Shown: positions 24,916 through 33,529 of the stretch, piece by piece
Numbering within the stretch: the first letter of the stretch is position 1
Layout: the number at the start of each line of letters is the position of its first letter
Assembly (NCBI GenBank): GCA_023416735.1
Contig: JAEZGX010000001.1
Coordinates: forward strand, 1-64,000
Direction of reading: 5' to 3'
Source: Verrucomicrobiota bacterium
GTDB lineage: Bacteria; Verrucomicrobiota; Verrucomicrobiia; Opitutales; Opitutaceae
DNA: 64,000 bases
Made by a program: the position numbers and the translations under genes
Notes under the pieces: model-generated
Databases searched by the model: none
Told to the model about the DNA's origin: nothing
Seen by the model: the letters and a program-made list of their open reading frames with translations, nothing else

Positions 24916-25716
24916 ATGGCTTCCGCTCCGATCCGCCTGCAAAAATTTCTCGCCGACGCCGGCATCTGCTCGCGTCGCGCCGCCGAGGCGCTCATCGCCC
25001 AAGGTGAGGTCTGGGTCAATGGCGAGCCCGCCGCCCTCGGTCAAAAGGTCACGCCCGGCGTCGATCGCGTCACCACCGGCGGCAAGGCCGTCCGCTCCAC
25101 CGCCCAACCGCGCGTCACACTCGCCGTCCACAAACCGCGCGGTCTCATCTGCTCCAACGAGGATCCCTACAATCCCGAAACCATCTTCAGCGTTCTCCCG
25201 CGCGAAGTTTCCCATCTCCGTTTCTTCTGCGCGGGCCGCCTCGACAAGGACAGCGAGGGCCTCGTCATTCTCACCACCGACGGCGATCTCGCCCACCGGT
25301 TGATGCACCCGTCCAACGTGGTCGTGAAGCGCTACCACGTCATCCTCGAGAAACCATTTCCCGCCAAACGCCTCCCCGCCCTCATCAAGGGCGTCATCGC
25401 CGATGGCGAACGTCTCAAGGTCGAACGCGCCGCGCTCGTCAACCCCACCGCGTCCGACGAATCCACCGCGCTCGACGTCCACATGCACCACGGCAAGAAG
25501 CGCGAGATCCGTCTGCTCTTCACCGCGCTGGGCTATGACGTGAAGCGCCTTCGCCGCTACCAGATCGGAAGCTTCCGCTTGAAAGGCATTCCGCTCCGCG
25601 CCATGAAAAAGCTCACGCCGGGCGAGATCGAATCGCTCTTTTACTCGCCCAAAACGCCGCGCGCCACCCACGAGGTGACCGCGCCCAACCCTCACGACGT
25701 TTCACATGAAAACTAA
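24916..25716 (+). CDS. 23S rRNA pseudouridine synthase, RsuA/RluB family
   Basis: A 266-residue protein. The N-terminal S4 RNA-binding domain is IRLQKFLADAGICSRRAAEALIAQGEVWVNG. The catalytic aspartate is in GRLDKDSEGLVILTTDGDLAHRLMHP, and KKREIRLLFTALGYDVKRLRR completes the family signature. It most resembles RluB-type enzymes, which modify 23S rRNA, but the exact site is not certain. ATG at 24916 marks the start of the S4 domain; an upstream in-frame ATG overlaps the divergent reductase start. Its 3' end overlaps the next gene by 11 bases. Confidence 0.93.
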   Translation: MASAPIRLQKFLADAGICSRRAAEALIAQGEVWVNGEPAALGQKVTPGVDRVTTGGKAVRSTAQPRVTLAVHKPRGLICSNEDPYNPETIFSVLPREVSHLRFFCAGRLDKDSEGLVILTTDGDLAHRLMHPSNVVVKRYHVILEKPFPAKRLPALIKGVIADGERLKVERAALVNPTASDESTALDVHMHHGKKREIRLLFTALGYDVKRLRRYQIGSFRLKGIPLRAMKKLTPGEIESLFYSPKTPRATHEVTAPNPHDVSHEN

Positions 25717-26515
25717 ACTCGCGCTCCTCGCTTTCCTCGTCGCCGCCCGCGCCGCCTTCGCCGCGCCGCTCCCGGCCACGACCGCCGTGCACGCGAAACC
25801 CGACGCCAAATCCCCGGCGATCGCGACTCTCTCCGCCGGCACCGAACCCAAACCCGCTCACGACCAGCTCGCCACCGCTCCGAGCGGCTGGCTCGCCATC
25901 GAGCTTCCCGGTCCTTTCGAGGGCTACGTCCAAAACAAGGACATCGCCAAAAGCCTCGATGTGAAGATCGGCGCCCAAATCCGCGTCGCACCCAAAAACG
26001 ACGCCGCCGTCATCACCACCATGGAAGCCGCCGACCAAGCCGAGATCACCGGTCTTCACGGCCGCTGGACGCAGGTGAAAGTCGAGAAAACGCTCACCGG
26101 CTACATCTACCTCGGCACGACCGAACTCGCCTCGAAACCCGCCGCCGACGCCGCGCCCGCCGCCAAACCTGCCCCCCTTCAACCCGCCCCTGTCGCGCCC
26201 GTCGGCCGGGGTTTCAACGCGGCCGGAAAGTCCGTCTCCGTCAACCTCGCCAGTGGCAACGGCGAAACCCTGCCGCGCCTCTTCCAAGGCAAATTCGTTT
26301 CGACCCGCAGCCCGTTCAAACCGCGTCGCCCTTACGATTGGGCGCTGCATGACGACGCCGGCAAGCGCTACGCTTACCTCGACATCAGCAAGCTCCTCCT
26401 CACCGAGCAAATCGAGAGCTACGCCGATCACGTCGTCGTCGTTTACGGCGCCGCCCGCCCCGGCCCCGACGGCAAAGAAATGGTGATCCAGGTCGAGAGC
26501 CTGCAGCTCAAGTGA
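25706..26515 (+). CDS. secreted SH3-like domain protein, function unknown
   Basis: A 269-residue protein with a signal peptide (MKTKLALLAFLVAARAAFAA). Two bacterial SH3-like repeats follow (TTAVHAKPDAKSPAIATLSA... and QIRVAPKNDAAVITTME... ending GYIYLGTTEL), then a Pro/Ala-rich linker (about 148-172) and a C-terminal domain of about 95 residues (FQGKFVSTRSPFKPRRPYDW, YAYLDISKLLLTEQIESY) that I do not recognise. Probably periplasmic. It overlaps the pseudouridine synthase gene by 11 bases, so the two are co-translated. Confidence 0.82.
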   Translation: MKTKLALLAFLVAARAAFAAPLPATTAVHAKPDAKSPAIATLSAGTEPKPAHDQLATAPSGWLAIELPGPFEGYVQNKDIAKSLDVKIGAQIRVAPKNDAAVITTMEAADQAEITGLHGRWTQVKVEKTLTGYIYLGTTELASKPAADAAPAAKPAPLQPAPVAPVGRGFNAAGKSVSVNLASGNGETLPRLFQGKFVSTRSPFKPRRPYDWALHDDAGKRYAYLDISKLLLTEQIESYADHVVVVYGAARPGPDGKEMVIQVESLQLK

Positions 26516-26523
26516 TCTTTTGA

Positions 26524-26583
26524 TGACCACGAAACACACGAAAGCTTTTCTCTTTCGTGTATTTCGTGTGTTTCGTGGTTTCT
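26524..26583. repeat. dispersed intergenic palindrome, copy 5
   Basis: gaccacgaaacacacgaaag pairs with ctttcgtgt and tttcgtgtgtttcgtggtt. It is a long near-palindrome filling the gap before folD, composed of repeated cgaaa/tttcg words. It may double as a terminator for the SH3-like gene. Confidence 0.7.
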
Positions 26584-26590
26584 CGTTCCC

Positions 26591-27466
26591 ATGACCCTCA
26601 TCGACGGAAACCAAATCGCCGCCGCCATCATCGCGGAGCTCAAATCCGAAGTCGCCGCTACCGCCGGCCGCAAGCCATGCATCGCGCTCGTCCGCGTCGG
26701 CGACGATCCCGCCTCGGTTTCCTACGTGAAGAAAAAGGAGAAAACCGCCGCCGAGATCGGTCTCGAAAGCCGTATCATCCTTCCGCCGATCACCATCTCG
26801 CAGGACGAACTTTTCCAACTGATCGACGATCTCAACGCCGACCCCACCGTTGACGGCATCCTCGTCCAATCCCCGCTCCCCAAACACATCGACGAGGTCG
26901 CCGTCTTCCGCCGCGTCTCCGCCGCCAAGGACGTCGACGGCTTCAACACCCTCAATCTCGGCAAGGTCGCCCAGGAAGACGAAACCGGTTTCGTCGCCTG
27001 CACGCCCGCCGGCATCATGGAGCTCCTCGCCCGCAGCAACGTCGACTTGAAGGGCAAACACGTCGTCGTCCTCGGCCGCTCGCTCATCGTCGGCAAACCC
27101 GTCGCTCTTCTCGCTCTCCAGAAAAAAGCCGGCGCCAACGGCACCGTCACCATCTGCCACTCCGCCACCAAGGATCTTCCTTCAATCACTCGCCAGGCCG
27201 ACGTCCTCATCGCCGCGATCGGCCGGGCCGAATTCGTCACCGCCGACATGGTCAAACCCGGTGCCGTCGTCATCGATGTGGGCATCAACCGCGTGCCCGA
27301 TCCGTCCAAAAAAACCGGATACCGCCTCACCGGCGACGTTCATTTCCCCACGGTTTCCCCGCTCGCGAGCCAGATCACTCCGGTGCCCGGCGGCGTCGGC
27401 CCGATGACCGTCGCGATGCTGATGAAGAACACCGTGAAGGCGTTCAAACAGCGCGCCGCGCAGTAG
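26591..27466 (+). CDS. folD: bifunctional methylenetetrahydrofolate dehydrogenase/cyclohydrolase
   Basis: A 291-residue FolD interconverting methylene-, methenyl- and formyl-tetrahydrofolate with NADP. The catalytic lysine segment is SYVKKKEKTAAEIG. DGILVQSPLPKHID, VVLGRSLIVGKPVALL and VIDVGINRVPD are diagnostic, as is TPVPGGVGPMTVAMLM near the C terminus. It starts at ATG 26591, directly after the palindromic repeat. Confidence 0.96.
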   Translation: MTLIDGNQIAAAIIAELKSEVAATAGRKPCIALVRVGDDPASVSYVKKKEKTAAEIGLESRIILPPITISQDELFQLIDDLNADPTVDGILVQSPLPKHIDEVAVFRRVSAAKDVDGFNTLNLGKVAQEDETGFVACTPAGIMELLARSNVDLKGKHVVVLGRSLIVGKPVALLALQKKAGANGTVTICHSATKDLPSITRQADVLIAAIGRAEFVTADMVKPGAVVIDVGINRVPDPSKKTGYRLTGDVHFPTVSPLASQITPVPGGVGPMTVAMLMKNTVKAFKQRAAQ

Positions 27467-27560
27467 CATTTCGCATCGCCGCTTTCCCTCGATCAATCGG
27501 GGGGAATACCAGTGTCGTCGCACTTGCGCCTGTTCGCGCGAGTCCCTTTTCTCCGAGGCA

Positions 27561-28694
27561 ATGGCCGCGCCTTCCATCCTCGTCGTCGACGATCAGCCTA
27601 TCAACGTCCAGCTCCTCAAACGCAAACTGGAGCGCGAGGGAATTCAGGTTTCCGCCGCCTACAACGGCCTCGAAGCGCTCGAGCTCGTTAAGAAGTCCAA
27701 ACCGGATCTCATCCTGCTCGACGTCATGATGCCCGACATGGACGGCATCGAGGTTTGCCAGCGTCTCCAGGCCGACGAGCAAACACGGTCGATTCCGATC
27801 ATCTTCATCACCGCGCGCACATCGAAGGAGGGCAAAATCGAAGGTCTCAACGTCGGCGCCGTCGATTACATCACGAAACCCATCGACCTCGACGAAACCC
27901 TCGCTCGCGTCCAGACGCAGCTCCGCTTCGTCGCGATCAATCGCGAAATGGTCGACCTCCAGCGCCGTCTCGTCGAAGCCCGCCGCGCCGCCACCATCGG
28001 CGCCGTCACCCAGGGCATCGCGCATAACCTCAATAATCTTCTCGGCGTCGTCATCGGCTACCTCGACCTGATCAAGGCCTACTACGACAAACCCGAGCAG
28101 GTGAAAAAGAACGCTCACCACGTCGAGGAAGCCGTTCATCGCATCGTCTCCATCATCAAGCAGCTCAGCTCGCTCGTCGTCCGCTCCCGTCCGCCGCTTT
28201 CCAAGGGAAACCTCCAACGCCTCCTCGAAAGCAGCGTCACCCGCTTCCGCACCGAAAACCGTATCGACGCGACCGTCGCCATCGACAATCCGCTCGGCGA
28301 ACTAATCTTCGACACCAACTACGAGGTCTTCGAAGAGGTTGTATCCAAAGTTCTGATCAACGCCTGGGAAGCCTACGACAACCGCCCGACCGATCCCCGG
28401 CCGATTTCCATTCACACGCGGCTCATCGACAAGGGCGATGACGGCAAACTCATCGAGATCCGCGTCGACGATTCCGGCCACGGTCTCGAGGACGAAATTC
28501 GCGATCATGTTTTCGAGCCGTTCATCAGTTCCAAGCACACCGTCGGTGTCGGCATGGGGCTCACGATCGCGCGTCACGCTCTCCGCAATCTCGGCGGCGA
28601 AGCCACCCTCACCGACCGGCCGGAAGGCGGTGCCAGCGCCGTGCTCGTTCATCCGCTCGAGCCCCGCAAACCGCGCCGCTCCTCCAACGAGTAG
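27561..28694 (+). CDS. receiver-histidine kinase hybrid (REC first)
   Basis: A 377-residue cytoplasmic protein. An N-terminal receiver domain has the acidic pair D10-D11, phospho-acceptor Asp54 (LLDVMMPDMDG), Thr84 and Lys106 (YITKPID). A short linker (112-140) leads to a dimerisation helix with H155 in GAVTQGIAHNLNNLLGVV. The ATPase domain follows with NAWEAYDN, DDSGHGLEDE and GVGMGLTIARHALRNLGGEA. There is no membrane segment, so input must come through the receiver. No partner regulator is adjacent. The layout is that of stand-alone REC-HK proteins that take phosphate from another kinase. Confidence 0.9.
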   Translation: MAAPSILVVDDQPINVQLLKRKLEREGIQVSAAYNGLEALELVKKSKPDLILLDVMMPDMDGIEVCQRLQADEQTRSIPIIFITARTSKEGKIEGLNVGAVDYITKPIDLDETLARVQTQLRFVAINREMVDLQRRLVEARRAATIGAVTQGIAHNLNNLLGVVIGYLDLIKAYYDKPEQVKKNAHHVEEAVHRIVSIIKQLSSLVVRSRPPLSKGNLQRLLESSVTRFRTENRIDATVAIDNPLGELIFDTNYEVFEEVVSKVLINAWEAYDNRPTDPRPISIHTRLIDKGDDGKLIEIRVDDSGHGLEDEIRDHVFEPFISSKHTVGVGMGLTIARHALRNLGGEATLTDRPEGGASAVLVHPLEPRKPRRSSNE

Positions 28695-28741
28695 GACGCA
28701 TCTCCGCCCCGCCCCGTTTTTCCGCGCCTTCCCGCTTCAGC

Positions 28742-29551
28742 ATGCCAGCCTCCAAAATCGCGTTCCTCGGCTCCGGCAACATGGCCGCCGCCATCGTTGA
28801 CGGCCTGCTCGCCCAAAACCCCGGCGCCGCCGCCGACCTCGCCTGCTTCAGTGCCAGCGGCCGCACGTCTGCGGCGCTCGCCGCCCGCACCGGTATCCAA
28901 CTTTCCAACACGCTCGACGAATTGGTCGCGCCCGCCGACGTCGTGGTCGTCGCTTTCAAGCCGCAGCACCTCGCCTCCGCCGATCCGCGCCTCGCCGAAC
29001 TCACCGCCGGAAAACTCGTCGTCTCCGTCCTCGCGGGGAAAAAGCTCGCGACGCTCGCCCAAACCTTCCCGCGCGCGCGCAACATCGTTCGCACGATGCC
29101 CAATACCCCCGCCGCCATCGGCGCCGGCATCACGCCTTACTGCACGCTACACCCGCTCTCCTCGTCCGATCGCAGCGCCGTCGAAACGCTCCTCTCGGCC
29201 TGCGGCTCACACCTCGAACTCGGCGAAGATCACATGAACGCGGTCACCGCTCTCAGCGGCAGCGGCCCCGCTTTCCTTTTCGAATTTGTCGCCGCCCTGC
29301 GCGACGGCGGCATCGCCGCCAATCTGCCACCGGACATCGCTGCGCGCCTCGCCACCGAAACCGTGCTTGGCGCCGCCCGCCTCCTCGCCCGCCGCCAGGT
29401 CGATCCCGAAACGCTTCGCAATCAGGTCACCTCGCCCAACGGCACCACCTTCGCCGGCCTCCAACAACTCGAGTCCGCCCAATTCCGCTCGATCATCCGC
29501 GACACCCTCCTCGCCGCCCGCAACCGCGCCGCCGAGCTCTCGCAGGATTAA
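28742..29551 (+). CDS. proC: pyrroline-5-carboxylate reductase
   Basis: A 269-residue enzyme, the last step of proline synthesis. The NAD(P) loop is IAFLGSGNMAAAIVDGL. RNIVRTMPNTPAAIGAGIT and ALSGSGPAFLFEFVAALRDGG are hallmark motifs, with LRNQVTSPNGTTFAGLQQLE near the C terminus. It follows the kinase gene by 47 bases on the same strand and is convergent with the polyamine transporter genes. Confidence 0.95.
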   Translation: MPASKIAFLGSGNMAAAIVDGLLAQNPGAAADLACFSASGRTSAALAARTGIQLSNTLDELVAPADVVVVAFKPQHLASADPRLAELTAGKLVVSVLAGKKLATLAQTFPRARNIVRTMPNTPAAIGAGITPYCTLHPLSSSDRSAVETLLSACGSHLELGEDHMNAVTALSGSGPAFLFEFVAALRDGGIAANLPPDIAARLATETVLGAARLLARRQVDPETLRNQVTSPNGTTFAGLQQLESAQFRSIIRDTLLAARNRAAELSQD

Positions 29552-29569
29552 CCCCGTCGTGGCACGTAT

Positions 29570-30679
29570 TCACTCCGCTGGCACCACGACCAGATCGTCG
29601 ACGTGCAAGCCGCAAAACACGCGATCCCCGCAGTGAATCGCCTCGAGTAACGCGCTTTCATTCGCCACCACCGCCTTCAACCGCGTCCCGCTCGCCGTCT
29701 TCAGCTCGAGGTGATCGGTCGCGCCTTTGAATACTTCCTCCTCGACCACCGCCGCAAACGCGATCTCCGCCGGCACCTCGACTTTCGACACGTGAACCTT
29801 CTCCGGTCGAATCGAGATTTTCGCTCTCCTGACGCCTGCCGGCCAACGATCCGCCGGTAGCCGAAGCTCGAGCCCGCCTTCCAATCGCACGACCGCCATC
29901 ACCCCCTCGGTCGCGATCCGCTCTGCCGTCACAAGATTCGCCTGCCCCACAAAGTCCGCGGCGAACGCCGTCGTCGGACGATGATAGATTTCATGCGCGT
30001 CCCCCAGCTGATCGATCCGTCCGCGATGCACGATGGCGATCCGATCGCTCATCGTCAGCGCCTCTTCCTGATCATGCGTCACAAAGACAAACGTCATCCC
30101 CAACTGGCGCTGGAGCCGTTTCAACTCCAGCTGCATTGCCTGCCGCAACTTGGCATCGAGGGCTGACAGCGGTTCGTCCAACAACAACACCGCCGGCCGC
30201 GGCGCCAGTGCCCGCGCCAAAGCCACCCGCTGCCTTTGCCCGCCCGAAAGCTGATGCGGCTTCCGCTCCTCCATCCCTTCAAGGGAGACCAACCGGATCG
30301 TTTCCTTCACCCGCGTCGCCCGGTCCGCTCCCGCCATCTTCTGCATCCTCAGTCCGAATGCCACGTTCTCGCTCACCGTGAGATGCGGAAAGAGTGCGTA
30401 GCTCTGGAACACTTGATTCACGTTCCGTCGATACGGCGGCTCATGCGTCACATCCTTCCCTTCGAGCAGCACAGCGCCTTCATCCGGCCTTTCGAATCCC
30501 GCGATCATTCGCAGCATCGTCGTTTTTCCACAACCCGACGGGCCGAGCAGCGTGAGAAACTCGCCCTTCCTCACCGCCAGGCTCACACCGTCCACCGCCG
30601 CGAAATCGCCAAATCGTTTGGTGACCGACCGAAGCTCGACTTGGATCAATCCCTCCGAAGTTTCCGAATTCGTCTTCAT
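29570..30679 (-). CDS. potA: polyamine ABC transporter ATP-binding protein
   Basis: A 369-residue ATPase. Walker A is LLGPSGCGKTT, the Q-loop region is NQVFQSYALFPHLTV, the signature is HQLSGGQRQR, Walker B is AVLLLDEPLSALD and the switch is FVTHDQEEAL. The C-terminal TOBE-like domain (about 290-369) is typical of PotA/spermidine-putrescine importers. ATG at 30679 is used; the longer frame upstream overlaps potB out of frame. Last gene of the potC-D-B-A operon. Confidence 0.94.
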   Translation of the reverse strand: MKTNSETSEGLIQVELRSVTKRFGDFAAVDGVSLAVRKGEFLTLLGPSGCGKTTMLRMIAGFERPDEGAVLLEGKDVTHEPPYRRNVNQVFQSYALFPHLTVSENVAFGLRMQKMAGADRATRVKETIRLVSLEGMEERKPHQLSGGQRQRVALARALAPRPAVLLLDEPLSALDAKLRQAMQLELKRLQRQLGMTFVFVTHDQEEALTMSDRIAIVHRGRIDQLGDAHEIYHRPTTAFAADFVGQANLVTAERIATEGVMAVVRLEGGLELRLPADRWPAGVRRAKISIRPEKVHVSKVEVPAEIAFAAVVEEEVFKGATDHLELKTASGTRLKAVVANESALLEAIHCGDRVFCGLHVDDLVVVPAE

Positions 30680-30705
30680 TCGTGGTTCTTCCGCTTGCTC
30701 CCGTT

Positions 30706-31569
30706 CTACGCCGTCGCGCTTTTCCGCTGCAGTATCCAATAACTCACGACGAACATCAGCATGAACACCACGCCGAGCGCCGCCCCGAACGGCCAGTCTC
30801 TCGCCTGAAAAAACTGGTTTTGAATCACATTGCCGATCATCGGCACGCGCGCCCCGCCCATCAGATCCGTGATCGCGAACATCCCGATCGCCGGCACAAA
30901 CACCAGCAGCACGCCCGCATAGATCCCCGGCTTCGTCAGCGGCACGATCACTTCGCGAAAGGTCCGCACCGGCCCGCAGCCCAGATCGTGCGCCGCTTCG
31001 ATCAACGCCCCGTCGAGCTTCTCCGCGCTCGCATAGATCGGCAGAATCATGAACGGCAGATACGCATACACCAAACCGATCACCACGGCCGTCGGCGTGT
31101 AGAGCAGCTCCAGCGGCGCACCGATGATTCGCGCGTGCTGCAGCAACGCGCTCAGCAATCCATCGCTCTTCAAGATCGTCAGCCACGCATAGGTGCGAAT
31201 CAGAAAACTCGTCCAGAACGGCACCATCACCAGCAACAGCAATCGCGCGCGCCACGCCCCTGCCGCCCGCGCGATCACCCACGCGACGGGAAATCCCAGC
31301 ACAATGCAGATCGCCGTCGTCAGCGCCGCATAACCGATCGAACGCGCAAAGATCCCCAGATACACGGGACTGAACACGCGCGAATAACTTTCCGTTGAAA
31401 ACGAAAACACGACGCGCCCCAGTTCGTCCCGCTCGCAAAAACTATAGACCGCCAGAATCCCCATCGGCACCGCCACAAACGCCGCCAGCCACACCAACAT
31501 CGGCGCCAACAGCAGCCAGCCCACCACGCCCGGCCGGCGCCCCGCCGGATTCGTCGCAAAGCTCCTCAT
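30706..31569 (-). CDS. potB: polyamine ABC transporter permease PotB
   Basis: A 287-residue membrane protein with about six hydrophobic segments. The permease coupling (EAA) loop is DGALIEAAHDLGCGPVRTF followed by EVIVPLTKPGIYAG. FSTESYSRVFSP and VPFWTSFLIRTYAW are typical PotB segments. It pairs with PotC for the channel. It follows potD by 73 bases and precedes potA by 26 bases. Confidence 0.93.
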   Translation of the reverse strand: MRSFATNPAGRRPGVVGWLLLAPMLVWLAAFVAVPMGILAVYSFCERDELGRVVFSFSTESYSRVFSPVYLGIFARSIGYAALTTAICIVLGFPVAWVIARAAGAWRARLLLLVMVPFWTSFLIRTYAWLTILKSDGLLSALLQHARIIGAPLELLYTPTAVVIGLVYAYLPFMILPIYASAEKLDGALIEAAHDLGCGPVRTFREVIVPLTKPGIYAGVLLVFVPAIGMFAITDLMGGARVPMIGNVIQNQFFQARDWPFGAALGVVFMLMFVVSYWILQRKSATA

Positions 31570-31642
31570 GCCGATGGAGTCCGAGATCCGGACGGGTTCG
31601 AAACCACGTCCGGCAATGGCGCAACGAAACTTTGTCTCGCCC

Positions 31643-32659
31643 TCACTGCGCGCTTTTCAAATCCGTGACCAGCTGATCGATCGCCGCCGCGCCTTTGCCG
31701 ATGTCGCGAAACGTATTGTATTTCTCGATCCTCGGATAACTCGCCGGATTCGCCAGTTGCTCCGGCGTCAGCAGCTTCCGCGCTTCCAGATTCGGATTGG
31801 TGTAAGGAAACTCGTCCGAGATCAATTTGCTCACTTCCGGCCGCAGGAGGTAATCCAAAAACCGGTGCGCCTCCGCCACGTTCTCGGCCTTCGCCGGAAT
31901 CGCCATCACGTCGACGAACGGATGCGCGCCTTCGCTCGGCAAAATGTAAGCGAACTTTTTGTCCTCCTCGTAAAGCCGCGCCGCCTCCCCGCTCCACACC
32001 ACCCCCAGGTCCACCTCGCCGCTGAGCAACACGCGTTTCGGGCTGTCCGAATCGAATACTTTCACGAGCTTGATCCACTCCGCGAGCACCGGCCGGACTT
32101 TCGCCAGGTTCGCCGGCGTGATGTCATTCTGATCCAACCCCAGCGTCACGAGCACCCAGCTCACCAACTCGCGATTGTCATTCACCACCACGATGCGGTC
32201 CTTGAACTTGCGCTGAAAGACATCCTTGTAGCCGCGTATCGGTTCTTTCACGACATCCGTGTTCACCACGATGCCGACCGTTCCAATCATGTAGGGCACC
32301 GTAAACTTCTGCTGAGGATCGTGCGGCATCCCGAGAAACTCCGGCGCCACGTTCTTCAAATTCGGCAGCTTCTTCGCATCGATCGGCGCCAGCAGTTTGT
32401 TTCGGATCAACGCCTCCGCGATATAGTCCGGCGGCTGAATCAGGTCGTAGCTCGCTCCGCCGGCCAGCATCTTGGCGAGCATCTCCTCGCCCGAGGCATA
32501 CGTTTCATAATTAACCTCGATTCCTGTTTCCTTCGTGAATCCGTCGATCACCGCCTGCGGCACATATTCGGACCACGCGAAGAGATTTAATTCGGCAGAG
32601 CGCACTGCGGAACCGAGTCCGAGCAACAACACCGCGGTAACGGAACGAATGATTTTCAT
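31643..32659 (-). CDS. potD: polyamine-binding periplasmic protein
   Basis: A 338-residue solute-binding protein with a signal peptide (MKIIRSVTAVLLLGLGSAVRS). The mature N terminus ELNLFAWSEYVPQAVIDGF and SYDLIQPPDYIAE, VPYMIGTVGIVVNTD and VVWSGEAARLYEED match PotD/PotF-type proteins that bind spermidine or putrescine. Four bases after potC. Confidence 0.93.
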   Translation of the reverse strand: MKIIRSVTAVLLLGLGSAVRSAELNLFAWSEYVPQAVIDGFTKETGIEVNYETYASGEEMLAKMLAGGASYDLIQPPDYIAEALIRNKLLAPIDAKKLPNLKNVAPEFLGMPHDPQQKFTVPYMIGTVGIVVNTDVVKEPIRGYKDVFQRKFKDRIVVVNDNRELVSWVLVTLGLDQNDITPANLAKVRPVLAEWIKLVKVFDSDSPKRVLLSGEVDLGVVWSGEAARLYEEDKKFAYILPSEGAHPFVDVMAIPAKAENVAEAHRFLDYLLRPEVSKLISDEFPYTNPNLEARKLLTPEQLANPASYPRIEKYNTFRDIGKGAAAIDQLVTDLKSAQ

Positions 32660-32663
32660 GTGA

Positions 32664-33497
32664 TTAGCGACTGATGCGTTTCAGGTGGGCGGAGAACAAA
32701 ACGAAGGCGATGGTGAACAGCACAAACACGGCCGAGAGCGCATTGAGCATCGGATTCACGCCGATTTTCGCCATGCCGAAGATCCGCAGCGGCAGCGTCG
32801 CCGAACCGGGACTCGCGGTGAAATACGTCACGATCACCTCGTCCATCGAAAGCGTAAACGCCATCAACGCCCCGGAGACGATCGCCGGCCGCAGATAAGG
32901 CACGACCACCAGCCAGAACGCCTTCCAAGGCGTCGCCCCGAGATCCAACGCCGCCTCCTCTAACGCCGGATCGATCCCCGCCAGCCGCGCCTGCACCGCC
33001 ACCAGCACAAAGGGAAAACAGAAGGTCACATGCGCAATGATCACCGTCGTGAACCCCAGCCGCATTCCGATCGTCGAAAACAAAACCAAAAGGCTGATGC
33101 CCATGATGATTTCCGGCATCATCATCGGAATCCCCACCAGGGTCTGAATCGCACGCGATCCTCGAAAGCGGTAGCGATGCAACAACCACGCCCCCGCCGT
33201 TCCGACCACCACCGACAGCACCGTCGTCACGCCCGCGATCACCAGGCTGTTCTTCAGCGCCTTCATCAACGGTGCGTTCGACCACAGCTGCGCATACCAT
33301 TTCGCCGTGAAACCCTCCCACACCACGTTCAAGCGCGACTCGTTGAACGAATACACCACGAGGACGAGGATCGGCAGATAAAGGAACACGAACACGCCCG
33401 CGGTCCACGTCCGCAGCGAGAGATCGAGCGCGCGCATTCCGTTGAACGGACTTCGGCGCGACGCGGGCGAATGCTTCATGGCAACGCCGCGCAGCAT
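32664..33497 (-). CDS. potC: polyamine ABC transporter permease PotC
   Basis: A 277-residue membrane protein. VFLYLPILVLVVYSFNES opens the first segment; the coupling loop is DPALEEAALDLGATPWKAF, and FTLSMDEVIVTYFTASPGSATLPL is characteristic of PotC. ATG 33497 has GGAG six bases upstream; ATG 33479 is an alternative. It is the first gene of the operon, an unusual order (C-D-B-A rather than A-B-C-D). Confidence 0.92.
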   Translation of the reverse strand: MLRGVAMKHSPASRRSPFNGMRALDLSLRTWTAGVFVFLYLPILVLVVYSFNESRLNVVWEGFTAKWYAQLWSNAPLMKALKNSLVIAGVTTVLSVVVGTAGAWLLHRYRFRGSRAIQTLVGIPMMMPEIIMGISLLVLFSTIGMRLGFTTVIIAHVTFCFPFVLVAVQARLAGIDPALEEAALDLGATPWKAFWLVVVPYLRPAIVSGALMAFTLSMDEVIVTYFTASPGSATLPLRIFGMAKIGVNPMLNALSAVFVLFTIAFVLFSAHLKRISR

Positions 33498-33529
33498 GCG
33501 ACGCTCCCCCGCTCCGGCGCAAGCAACCG

